The notes under the pieces are model-generated. The model did not search any database. It was not told where the DNA came from and was given only the letters and a program-made list of their open reading frames with translations. DNA of 17,672 nt from Bacillota bacterium (lineage in GTDB: Bacteria > Bacillota > Clostridia > Christensenellales > Aristaeellaceae). A program made the translations under genes and the position numbers. Numbering within the stretch: the stretch's first letter is position 1; each line of letters opens with the position of its first letter. The stretch is taken from the NCBI GenBank assembly GCA_023391725.1, contig JAEWAH010000070.1, positions 1 to 17,672 on the forward strand, given 5' to 3'. Below are positions 1 through 5,680 of the stretch, piece by piece.

Positions 1-21
1 GGTTTCTCCTTCTTTGAGTCC

Positions 22-37
22 AGGGTCTGCAGACCCT
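22..37. repeat. Perfect 16-base palindrome
   Basis: AGGGTCTGCAGACCCT is its own reverse complement. It is followed on the plus strand by TGGTCGTTTT, so it could act as a weak terminator for a gene left of the window, or be the end of a repeat element. It lies in the gene-free left flank. Confidence 0.55.
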
Positions 38-80
38 TGGTCGTTTTAAGGGGGATATGGAGAGTGCAGGGAGGAGTTAA

Positions 81-102
81 GGGGGGAAATCGAAATCCCC
101 CC
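81..102. repeat. G6/C6 hairpin
   Basis: Six G residues (81-86) plus one A pair with one T plus six C residues (97-102), giving a 7-bp stem around an 8-base loop. No T-run follows on either strand, so it is not a standard intrinsic terminator. It is one of several hairpins in the gene-free left end. Confidence 0.5.
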
Positions 103-203
103 TACTCCTTCCTGCGTCCTCGTCAGCCTTCAGCGGCGCGCCGGGGCGTTGCGCCCTACGGCTCCATGGCGGCTTACTGCGTTCGCCCTCCGGTTTCCCC
201 GTC

Positions 204-228
204 AAAAAAAAGGGGCGGTCAATCCGCC
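204..228 (-). terminator. Rho-independent terminator of the amino-acid ABC operon
   Basis: Read on the minus strand, GGCGG, a 5-base loop and CCGCC form a short GC-only stem, followed closely by CC and a run of eight T residues. It lies 15 bases past the stop codon of the ATPase gene, the last gene of the importer operon. Confidence 0.8.
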
Positions 229-242
229 ACTTTTTATTTTGC

Positions 243-986
243 TTACTCCCTTCCCAGGAACCTCTTCGTCCTGGGATTCTCAGACCCAAACACATCCTGG
301 GGCGTGCCTTCCTCAACGATTTTTCCATCTTCCATAAATACGACGCGGTTTGCGATATCACGTGCGAAATCCATTTCGTGGGTGACCACCACCATCGTCA
401 TTCTTTCCTTGGCTAACCCCTGCATCACTGCAAGTACCTCTTGCGTTAGTTCCGGATCAAGCGCTGAGGTTGGTTCGTCAAAGCAGAGAATTTCCGGCTG
501 CATGCAAAGGGCCCGGGCGATAGCGACACGCTGGGCTTGACCGCCGGAGAGCTGATGCGGATAGTCGTTGGCCTTGCCTAAAAGTCCGACTTTGTTTAGC
601 AGCTCGTTCGCCAAGGCGACACTCTCCGCCTTGCGCATGTTCTTCACATGCATCGGCGCATCGATGAGGTTGTTCAGCACGGTCATGTGGGGAAACAGGT
701 GAAAACTCTGGAACACCATGCCCATCCGCAGAGTAATACGACGAAGCGTCGCCTCGGGCGCATACTGGATGCGGCCGTTTTCTGTCTTGCACATGCATAG
801 CTCATCCAGTGTAATTCTTCCGCGGTCGATGCGCTCCAATTGGTTCAGACAGCGCAGCAAGGTGCTCTTGCCTGAGCCGCTGGGCCCAATCATCGCCACC
901 ACTTCCCCTTTGTCTACGCTCAGGGAAATGCCCTGCAAAACACGCAGCGCCCCAAAGTTTTTCTCTACATTCTCAGCCTTCAGCAT
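243..986 (-). CDS. Polar amino-acid ABC transporter, ATP-binding protein (GlnQ/HisP type)
   Basis: This 247-residue cytoplasmic ATPase powers import of a polar amino acid through the permease encoded just upstream. All nucleotide-binding motifs are present: Walker A GPSGSGKS (34-41), Q-loop Gln93, signature LSGGQ (146-150), Walker B ILCFDE (166-171) and switch His203. Length and the FHLFPHMT stretch after the Q-loop fit the PAAT subfamily (GlnQ, HisP, ArtP). I chose the ATG at 986 because GGAG lies just ahead of it; the frame is open 14 codons further but that part overlaps the permease stop. It starts 16 bases after the permease gene and is third in the operon, followed by a terminator. The exact amino acid cannot be read from the ATPase. 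Confidence 0.95.
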   Translation of the reverse strand: MLKAENVEKNFGALRVLQGISLSVDKGEVVAMIGPSGSGKSTLLRCLNQLERIDRGRITLDELCMCKTENGRIQYAPEATLRRITLRMGMVFQSFHLFPHMTVLNNLIDAPMHVKNMRKAESVALANELLNKVGLLGKANDYPHQLSGGQAQRVAIARALCMQPEILCFDEPTSALDPELTQEVLAVMQGLAKERMTMVVVTHEMDFARDIANRVVFMEDGKIVEEGTPQDVFGSENPRTKRFLGRE

Positions 987-1002
987 ATCATCGTCTCCAT
1001 CA

Positions 1003-1668
1003 TTAATAGTAGCCCAATTTTTTCTCAATGCGCTTGCAAAGCTGAGATGCTACGCCGTTTAAGATCAGATAAATCACCATCGCCAGCAAGTATGGTTCCA
1101 CCGAGCTGGACGCGCTGACCTGCTGCTTGGCGATGATCATGATCTCGGTAATGGAGACGGTGCTGGCCAGCGCAGTGTCCTTGACGAGGGTAATCACCTC
1201 ATTGGTGACAGAGGGCATCACATTCTTTATCACCTGCGGCATCACAATTCGAATGAACACCTGGGCGCGCGTATAGCCCAGCACCTGCCCCGCTTCGCGC
1301 TGCCCAAGGGGAACCGCTTGTATCCCTCCGCGGAAGATCTCCGCAAAGTATGCGGCATAATTGATGACAAACGCAAAAATGACCGCCCAGAACCGGTCCA
1401 GTTTGAACGGCAATATCTGGGGCAGCAAGAAGTAGATGCACATCACCTGCAGCATCAGCGGGGTGCTGCGCATGATATAAATATAGAAGGAGATAGGGAT
1501 GCGGATAGCTGGCCTTTTGGACATTCGTCCCTGCGCCACCAGGATGCCCAGCGGCAGCGATATGATAAGTGTCAGCGCAAAAATCGCAAAGGTCATGCCA
1601 ACGCCGCTCATCAAAAGCGAGATAAGCTTCAAAAGGCGCGCGGGATCATTAAAGAATTTGATCAGCAT
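1003..1668 (-). CDS. Polar amino-acid ABC transporter, permease (HisM/GlnP type)
   Basis: A 221-residue inner-membrane permease of the His/Glu/Gln/Arg family that forms the import channel, probably as a homodimer because only one permease gene is present. Several hydrophobic helices are evident. The EAA loop that contacts the ATPase is clear: EIFRGGIQAVPLGQREAGQ, followed by the LGY and MPQV segments typical of this family. The start at 1668 follows a consensus AAGGAG 7 bases ahead; the frame runs 18 codons further upstream, but that part contains the intercistronic hairpin and reads as non-protein. It is second in the operon, between the binding protein and the ATPase. Confidence 0.94.
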   Translation of the reverse strand: MLIKFFNDPARLLKLISLLMSGVGMTFAIFALTLIISLPLGILVAQGRMSKRPAIRIPISFYIYIMRSTPLMLQVMCIYFLLPQILPFKLDRFWAVIFAFVINYAAYFAEIFRGGIQAVPLGQREAGQVLGYTRAQVFIRIVMPQVIKNVMPSVTNEVITLVKDTALASTVSITEIMIIAKQQVSASSSVEPYLLAMVIYLILNGVASQLCKRIEKKLGYY

Positions 1669-1695
1669 CGTGGTCTCCTTGATATTAGATACAAC

Positions 1696-1722
1696 ATGGG
1701 GCGGATGCTTGATCCGCCCCAT
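1696..1722 (-). promoter_or_regulatory. Intercistronic hairpin between binding-protein and permease genes
   Basis: Perfect 11-bp inverted repeat (1696-1706 and 1712-1722) with a 5-base loop. It lies 23 bases after the stop of the binding-protein gene and 27 bases before the permease start. No T-run follows on the transcribed strand, so it is unlikely to be a full terminator. Such hairpins in importer operons are known to protect the 3' end of the binding-protein message or cause partial termination, so that more binding protein than permease is made. That role here is inferred. Confidence 0.75.
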
Positions 1723-1745
1723 TCATGGAAGCGATGAGCGTATTC

Positions 1746-2546
1746 TTATTCTTGAGGAATGATTGAAATATTAGAGCCAAACCACTTTAAGCAAATCGTG
1801 TCCAACGTGCCGTCCTTCGCCATATCTTTCAGCGCTTGATCGACGGCATCGCGCAGTTCGGTGTCCTCTTTACGGAAACCGACGCAGAACAGGTCATCCT
1901 CCAGATCGCCGATGGTAGAAAGCGTCGCATCGCCTAAACTTGCGATACGGTAGTTGGCTACGACAAGGTCGATGGCGACGGCATCCACGTTGCCGTTTTG
2001 CAGGTCCATGATGGCCGTTTGATAATCAGGGTACGCCCGCACTTCCTTAAGCGAAGCCTTAAATTCGGCATTCTTCTCGCCGTCAACTACTTCCTGGGCA
2101 AAGGAGCCGGATTGCACCGCAACGATCTTGCCAGCCAAGTCCTCTTTGGTTTTGTACGCCGCGTCCTTGACCATCAGCCCGATTTTGTTATTCATATAGT
2201 CAAGCGACAATGCCATGCTCTGCTCACGCTCGTCGGTGTGAGACATGCCGTTCCAGATGCAGTCGATGTTTCCGCTCGTAAGCTCCATTTCCTTGGCGGA
2301 CCAATCGATGGGCTGCAGGGTCAATTCCACCCCAAGACGCTTGCAGACCTCGCGCGCAAGATCAATATCAAACCCGACGATTTCGTTGTTTTCATCGCGA
2401 TACCCCATGGGGGGGAAGCTGTCGTCCAAGCCAAGGATCAGCGCACCCTTTTGCTGGATGGCCGCCAGCGAACCTTCTGCGTGCGCACTCACACCCAGTC
2501 CAACCATTAATAGAAGAACCAAGCACAGTGCCAAAATCTTTTTCAT
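1746..2546 (-). CDS. Polar amino-acid ABC transporter, substrate-binding protein (SBP family 3)
   Basis: A 266-residue extracytoplasmic binding protein that captures an amino acid and delivers it to the permease. It begins with a signal peptide (MKK, a hydrophobic core at 4-19, likely cleavage after AHA at 23), followed by the SBP_bac_3 fold: GALILGLDDSFPPMGY, the substrate-site region GFDIDLAREVCKRLGV, and the hinge region LTSGNIDCIWNGMSHTDER. It has no lipobox Cys at the cleavage site, unusual for a Gram-positive binding protein. GGAG lies 10 bases before the ATG at 2546; an ATG closer to it opens only a three-codon frame whose TGA overlaps this start. First gene of the operon, with its own promoter. 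The amino acid bound is uncertain; the WNG motif occurs in several cystine, arginine and glutamate binders. Confidence 0.93.
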   Translation of the reverse strand: MKKILALCLVLLLMVGLGVSAHAEGSLAAIQQKGALILGLDDSFPPMGYRDENNEIVGFDIDLAREVCKRLGVELTLQPIDWSAKEMELTSGNIDCIWNGMSHTDEREQSMALSLDYMNNKIGLMVKDAAYKTKEDLAGKIVAVQSGSFAQEVVDGEKNAEFKASLKEVRAYPDYQTAIMDLQNGNVDAVAIDLVVANYRIASLGDATLSTIGDLEDDLFCVGFRKEDTELRDAVDQALKDMAKDGTLDTICLKWFGSNISIIPQE

Positions 2547-2580
2547 TGATCCATCGCTCCTTCACTTTAGCTTGCTAACG

Positions 2581-2595
2581 TGCTAAATTTTAGCA
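2581..2595. promoter_or_regulatory. Putative operator: TGCTAAA-T-TTTAGCA palindrome on the importer promoter
   Basis: A perfect 7-bp inverted repeat around one central base that covers the -10 box of the importer promoter. On the minus strand a further TTAGCA half-site follows 9 bases after the one in the palindrome (2573-2578). Position and symmetry suggest a repressor site, perhaps responding to amino-acid supply. I do not recognise the motif as belonging to a named regulator, and no regulator gene lies nearby. Confidence 0.6.
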
Positions 2596-2615
2596 TGAAT
2601 AGTCCCTCCTGTCAA
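2587..2615 (-). promoter_or_regulatory. Sigma-A promoter of the amino-acid ABC operon
   Basis: On the minus strand, TTGACA (plus-strand 2615-2610), a 17-base spacer and TAAAAT (2592-2587). The -35 box is perfect and the -10 differs at one position. Transcription would start near 2580, leaving a leader of about 34 bases to the binding-protein ATG. Confidence 0.8.
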
Positions 2616-2636
2616 TGGGTATGATAAAAGATTGGG

Positions 2637-2679
2637 TTGGGTGCAGCTTACACGTTTTTTCATTTCAAAGTGCACCCAA
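2637..2679. repeat. Inverted repeat TTGGGTGCA ... TGCACCCAA upstream of the importer promoter
   Basis: Perfect 9-bp arms (2637-2645 and 2671-2679) separated by 25 bases. It sits 22 bases upstream of the -35 box of the importer promoter and beyond the terminator of the next gene. The spacing of the two arms is about three helical turns, so it could be a two-site regulator binding region; it might also be a simple hairpin. Confidence 0.5.
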
Positions 2680-2734
2680 GGCAAGTTTGTATCAATAATA
2701 ATAGCCTTTGCAATCACCAGACTCAAACCAAATA

Positions 2735-2770
2735 CAAAGAATCCGCCACTTCTAAGTGACGGATTCTTTG
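2735..2770 (-). terminator. Terminator downstream of the DUF4342 gene
   Basis: Long hairpin with 11-bp perfect arms (2735-2745 and 2760-2770), extended inward by five more pairs after one C/A mismatch. Read on the minus strand it is followed by TATTTGGTTT, a loose T-rich tail. It lies 37 bases past the stop of the DUF4342 gene, isolating it from the importer promoter. Confidence 0.7.
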
Positions 2771-2807
2771 TGTTTGCCGCTGAACCGCGGTCCTATTCAT
2801 GTTTCGC

Positions 2808-3215
2808 TTAACCGTTTTCTTTCTGTACCTTTACCTGATGGCCAGTCACCAATGCGAGGGCACCCGCGGCAAGGGTCAGGTAGGGGGCCAGAATGGTAAT
2901 GCCGGCCGCTACCGGAGCATTGAGATTCGCGACTGTTTCGCGCTCGCCATTCTCTTTGCGCCTTTCAATGACGATGCGGGTTTTGCATGCTTCCTTAAAA
3001 AAGGAGGTGACTTTTTCCTTGGTTTCCTGTGTACAACAATTGTTGTGTTGCATTTTTGCGTGTTCCCCTCCATTTACTCGTCCTTGTTTTTCCAGTTCAA
3101 CCAGGGAAGCAACAACGTCGCCGTTGTTTTTTTCCAGCAAGTGCAATGCTTCCTCATAGGTCACATCTGCTCTTTCGCGCAGGTAAACGGTTTTTTGCAG
3201 AATATCGTCAGTCAT
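2808..3215 (-). CDS. DUF4342 domain protein with N-terminal UBA-like segment
   Basis: A 135-residue small protein of unknown function. Residues 12-45 (RERADVTYEEALHLLEKNNG and the following helix) look like the UBA-like helical bundle also found in nascent-polypeptide-associated proteins. Residues 66-132 match the DUF4342 pattern: a helix, the RIVIERRKENGE strand, then a hydrophobic stretch (100-124, APVAAGITILAPYLTLAAGA) that may be a membrane segment. The linker holds adjacent Cys60 and Cys61. The start is supported by GGGAGGA ahead of the ATG. It is a single gene with its own terminator. This domain pair is known from other Firmicutes; binding partners are unknown. Confidence 0.88.
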   Translation of the reverse strand: MTDDILQKTVYLRERADVTYEEALHLLEKNNGDVVASLVELEKQGRVNGGEHAKMQHNNCCTQETKEKVTSFFKEACKTRIVIERRKENGERETVANLNAPVAAGITILAPYLTLAAGALALVTGHQVKVQKENG

Positions 3216-3258
3216 GGTGATTGGTCCTCCCTAAAAATAATGATTGCTTTGGACACAC

Positions 3259-3850
3259 TCAGGATACCACGCAATTTAAAAAGATTCTTGTGAAACGGTT
3301 TAATGGAGGATTAGAAAAAACTGAGAAATTGTTATTTCCACCAAACTTTTTGAGAAAAAGTTTCTTCAGGATCATATCCAGATAAAGACTATACCAGCCT
3401 ATGATGAATGTGATCCAGATGTACAACTTTCCCTGCTGCAGGCTGATGGCGGTATATTTCTTTATAAACTCCTCATTATGCCTAAAATCCATGTCTAGAT
3501 ATACGCCTTTTGTAAGCTTTTCCCAATACGCATACATGCCTTGCGCAAAAGTCTTTCCCCTCGCTTATATCCAAAGGTTGTCTGTGCAGCCATCAAATTG
3601 ATGCTTTCATATGCTGGACAGATCATAATACGTATCCTGCTCGCCGTAAAGGTGGAACAAGAAAATGAAAGGGTAAAGGCGGGGGCGGTTCGGCGTGGTA
3701 CCAAAACCGCCCTTGATATGCACGCTTAAATAAACCAGATTGTCATATAAATCATATGCGCAGGACAAGAAAAAAGTCATTGCTATCTTGACCGCGTCAT
3801 CAGAAACAGATACAATTTCTATATTGTACCAAAATATACATGATACAGCG
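3259..3850 (-). pseudogene. Possible decayed minus-strand gene in several frames
   Basis: Three consecutive minus-strand segments read like ordinary protein but lie in different frames. About 3850-3607 gives FLSCAYDLYDNLVYLSVHIK and ends DTYYDLSSI before a TGA. About 3630-3560 gives ESINLMAAQTTFGYKRGERL. 3537-3259 gives MYAYWEKLTKGVYLDMDFRH followed by a hydrophobic, aromatic-rich stretch (KLYIWITFIIGWYSLYLDMI). Two frameshifts would join them. None has a good ribosome site. I recognise no family. It may be a broken gene, a sequencing-error artefact, or chance open frames in AT-rich DNA. The plus-strand CPBP promoter lies inside the first segment. Confidence 0.25.
3788..3816 (+). promoter_or_regulatory. 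Sigma-A promoter of the CPBP protease gene
   Basis: TTGACC (3788-3793), a 17-base spacer and TACAAT (3811-3816): one mismatch from consensus in each box. Transcription would start near 3823, about 40 bases before the ATG at 3862. Confidence 0.7.
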
Positions 3851-3861
3851 AAAGGGCATTT

Positions 3862-4560
3862 ATGAAGAACTTGATCAGCTTTTTCAAAACGGACGACTCC
3901 TATCAGCAAGAGGTTTCCATATACAGGCCTATTGATGGAATCTTGGCCATTGCGGTGTTTGTACTTGTGATGATCGCCTACTATTGGATGGGGTTGTTGC
4001 AGGCAAATAGGAATATCTATCTTGGTGTTCCGGTGAACCTGTTCTTCATTGTGCTGTGCATACTGCTGGCAATCCTGAGAAAGAACGGGATCACCAGCCT
4101 GGGATTCAAAAAGAAACATGCAAAGGCTTCGTTACTATTAGGGCTGGTCGTGGGGCTCATGGTGGTGCTGGGCAACGGGGCAATCAGCCTGGGAAGCGGG
4201 GCCTCCTTTTCCCCTATTGGCTTGATTGTTTCAAGATTCTTTTACTACTTGGTCGTTATCTCTCTCATGGAGGAAATCGTTTTCAGGGGGTATATCCAGT
4301 CAAGGATCTTTGGGCTTGTGCGCAATAATTGGGCGGCGACCATCCTTAGCGCTGTGATGTTTATGCTCATGCATATCCCCTATCAGTTGGGCGCGGCTGG
4401 AATGGGCCTGATCGCCTTTACTCAAAGCAACTGGCTGTGGCTTGTGTTGGTATTCATGTGGCATATGGTGTTCACGTATCTATTTCGAAAATACAATTCC
4501 ATTTATGCCCCAACGTTGTTTCATGCTTTGATGGATTGGGGAAATATCCTGTTCGCGTAA
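3862..4560 (+). CDS. CPBP family intramembrane glutamic endopeptidase (CAAX protease-like)
   Basis: A 232-residue polytopic membrane protein with hydrophobic segments at about 26-46, 55-72, 88-110, 118-136, 156-170 and 190-207. The three CPBP (Abi) motifs are all present: Glu137-Glu138 with Arg142 (MEEIVFRGY), His171 in FMLMHIPYQ, and His221 with Asp225 in LFHALMDWGN. These build the metal-free or metal-assisted active site inside the membrane. In bacteria the family includes bacteriocin-immunity and surface-protein processing enzymes; the substrate here is unknown and no bacteriocin gene is nearby. The ribosome site is weak (AAAGGG). It is transcribed alone from its own promoter and followed by a strong hairpin. 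Confidence 0.9.
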   Translation: MKNLISFFKTDDSYQQEVSIYRPIDGILAIAVFVLVMIAYYWMGLLQANRNIYLGVPVNLFFIVLCILLAILRKNGITSLGFKKKHAKASLLLGLVVGLMVVLGNGAISLGSGASFSPIGLIVSRFFYYLVVISLMEEIVFRGYIQSRIFGLVRNNWAATILSAVMFMLMHIPYQLGAAGMGLIAFTQSNWLWLVLVFMWHMVFTYLFRKYNSIYAPTLFHALMDWGNILFA

Positions 4561-4631
4561 CAACTTCTCACCTGACGGAATATGAAGCTTTTAGACGCTC
4601 AAAAATAGTGATGGCAGCTACAAGCAAATCC

Positions 4632-4674
4632 TAAGCAAATAGCCCGCTTGTTTCACAAGCGGGCTATTTGCTTA
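4632..4674 (+). terminator. 19-bp hairpin terminator after the CPBP gene
   Basis: Perfect 19-bp inverted repeat (4632-4650 and 4656-4674) with loop TTTCA, lying 72 bases past the CPBP stop. The pairing carries the A-rich left arm and T-rich right arm usual for a terminator, but no long separate T-run follows. The right half also contains the -35 box of the next gene's candidate promoter. Confidence 0.7.
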
Positions 4675-4680
4675 TATAAA
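4652..4680 (+). promoter_or_regulatory. Candidate promoter of ohr, embedded in the hairpin
   Basis: TTCACA (4652-4657, five of six consensus bases), a 17-base spacer and TATAAA (4675-4680). The -35 starts in the loop of the upstream terminator hairpin and the spacer is its right arm. The predicted leader is about 28 bases, with AAGGAG in it. Confidence 0.5.
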
Positions 4681-4714
4681 CTATGCGGGAACATTTTTTG
4701 AAGGAGACGATCTT

Positions 4715-5137
4715 ATGAAGATTCTTTATAACGCATCCGCAGTTGGCATCGGCGGCCGTGATGGCCAGGTATCCATAGAGGGCAGCCCGATCCATTTTGA
4801 AATGGCTTCCCCTCCCGAACTAGGAGGAAACAAACCCAACGGGTTTAACCCCGAGCAGCTTTTTGCCGCCGGGTATGCCGCCTGCTTTGGCAGCGCTTTG
4901 CAACACGTGATCAAGATCAAACGGCTGTCTGTCGCCGCGCCGGAAGTCCATGTGACCGTTGGTATCGGGAAGAATGAGGCAGCCGGCTTTACCTTGTCGG
5001 TGGCTATTGAGGCTGTGTTCAAGGGAGTACCGCAGACTGAGGCCGAAGCCATAGCCGCTCAGGCGCATCAAGTATGCCCTTATTCCAACGCTACCAGAGG
5101 CAATATTGATGTCACCGTTTCGGCAAGGGTCGAATGA
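4715..5137 (+). CDS. ohr: Organic hydroperoxide resistance protein (OsmC/Ohr family)
   Basis: A 140-residue cytoplasmic thiol peroxidase that reduces organic and fatty-acid hydroperoxides to alcohols using a Cys pair, usually recycled by a lipoylated protein. Family signatures are complete: GGRDG with the active-site Arg (13-17), NPEQLFAAGYAACF with Glu47 and peroxidatic Cys57, and VCPYSNATRGNIDV with resolving Cys121. Length matches Ohr (about 140) rather than longer OsmC relatives. The start is fixed by AAGGAG 8 bases before the ATG. No OhrR-type repressor gene lies in the window, so control may be from elsewhere. It appears to be a single gene. Confidence 0.95.
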   Translation: MKILYNASAVGIGGRDGQVSIEGSPIHFEMASPPELGGNKPNGFNPEQLFAAGYAACFGSALQHVIKIKRLSVAAPEVHVTVGIGKNEAAGFTLSVAIEAVFKGVPQTEAEAIAAQAHQVCPYSNATRGNIDVTVSARVE

Positions 5138-5207
5138 TGTTTTGCCTCTCCTTTTTCCGCTTTTGGCAAGCATGAACCGTTGAATAGTGATCCGATTTTA
5201 TTGGAAA

Positions 5208-5224
5208 ACTGTTTTCAAAACAGT
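5208..5224. promoter_or_regulatory. Palindrome ACTGTTTT-C-AAAACAGT upstream of the DUF3892 gene
   Basis: A perfect 8-bp inverted repeat around one central C, lying 41 bases before the ATG at 5266 in a 128-base gap. Symmetry and position fit a regulator site. I found no convincing -35/-10 pair to anchor it, so an operator role is only inferred. Confidence 0.45.
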
Positions 5225-5265
5225 GCTTAATCCAGTTATGAGCGGAAAAGGGAGGTTGATTTCTC

Positions 5266-5568
5266 ATGCAGCAGGAGAACAAGGTCGGTGGCTTGACAAA
5301 ACTGCCTTTGATGGCGTTGAAGGATATACCCAAGCCAAACGCGGATTCCAAGCAGATCACCGCGCTGGTCAAACAGGGCGGACGTATTACCGGCTATCAG
5401 TTGTCGGACGGCCGCATATTGAGTAAGGAAGAAGGCGTCCGGCTGGCCAGGGAAGGCGGCATTCTTGGAGTCGGCATTTCAACCAGGAACGGGAACGAGT
5501 ATTTGAAGTCGCTGCCGGATGGAAGCGAAGGAAACAATTTAGGCAGTTTGCCCACTGTCAAACAATAG
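5266..5568 (+). CDS. DUF3892 domain protein
   Basis: A 100-residue protein of unknown function. Residues 29-96 match the DUF3892 pattern closely: QITALVKQGGRITGYQLSDG, the KEEGVRLAREGGILGVGIST stretch, and the ending NGNEYLKSLPDGSEGNNLGS. Small standalone DUF3892 proteins are common in Firmicutes; the fold is thought to be a small beta-rich module, and no activity is established to my knowledge. Its N-terminal 28 residues are polar and family-variable. GGGAGG lies 10 bases before the ATG. It follows ohr by 128 bases and is closed by a strong terminator, so it is probably transcribed separately or as a short two-gene unit with ohr. Confidence 0.88.
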   Translation: MQQENKVGGLTKLPLMALKDIPKPNADSKQITALVKQGGRITGYQLSDGRILSKEEGVRLAREGGILGVGISTRNGNEYLKSLPDGSEGNNLGSLPTVKQ

Positions 5569-5596
5569 CGAAGAGAACATAAGCGAACCCTCATCG

Positions 5597-5637
5597 GAAG
5601 AAGCCGGTTGCAGCAGCAATCGACTTCTTCGCTTTTT
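5597..5637 (+). terminator. Rho-independent terminator after the DUF3892 gene
   Basis: GAAGAAG (5597-5603) pairs with CTTCTTC (5624-5630); the inner stem continues through CG/CG, one G-T pair and TTGC/GCAA to the loop AGCA. GC and a run of five T residues follow. It lies 28 bases past the stop codon. Confidence 0.85.
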
Positions 5638-5648
5638 CATGGTAAAAT
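5620..5648 (+). promoter_or_regulatory. Candidate promoter of the GNAT gene, overlapping the terminator
   Basis: TCGACT (5620-5625, four of six bases), a 17-base spacer and TAAAAT (5643-5648). The -35 is inside the right arm of the terminator hairpin. A start near 5655 would exclude the more upstream ATG at 5639 and supports translation from 5681. Confidence 0.4.
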
Positions 5649-5680
5649 TATTCCGTCAAAAATGGATTGAGGTCGGAAGA

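Larger units (their letters stand above)
1..203. other. Gene-free left flank rich in inverted repeats
   Basis: I see no convincing gene here. The open frames across it are low-complexity and lack ribosome sites. The stretch holds a perfect 16-base palindrome at 22-37, a G-run/C-run hairpin at 81-102, and a GC-rich part at 130-175 with a short GGGCG/CGCCC inverted repeat. Purine-rich blocks (45-90) alternate with pyrimidine-rich ones (95-120). This looks like a dispersed intergenic repeat or a miniature element rather than decayed coding sequence, but no second copy exists in the window to prove it. Confidence 0.45.
3216..3861. other. AT-rich intergenic region, no intact gene
   Basis: This 646-base stretch has no gene I would call intact. 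It contains the promoter of the CPBP gene (3788-3816), an 8-bp inverted repeat GGGCGGTT/AACCGCCC (3683-3690 and 3705-3712), and minus-strand protein-like fragments in different frames, described separately as a possible pseudogene. Confidence 0.5.

Noticed and set aside
37..540. Plus-strand frame running from the left flank into the ATPase gene
   Set aside because: Its second half is antisense to the ABC ATPase and its first half crosses hairpins and a terminator; no ribosome site.
3033..3046. Palindrome ACAACAATTGTTGT
   Set aside because: It is inside the DUF4342 coding region and results from Asn-Asn-Cys-Cys codons; no regulatory reason to keep it.
3862..4560. CPBP protein as a bacteriocin immunity gene
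   Set aside because: No short leader peptide with a double-glycine motif or bacteriocin exporter is visible around it.
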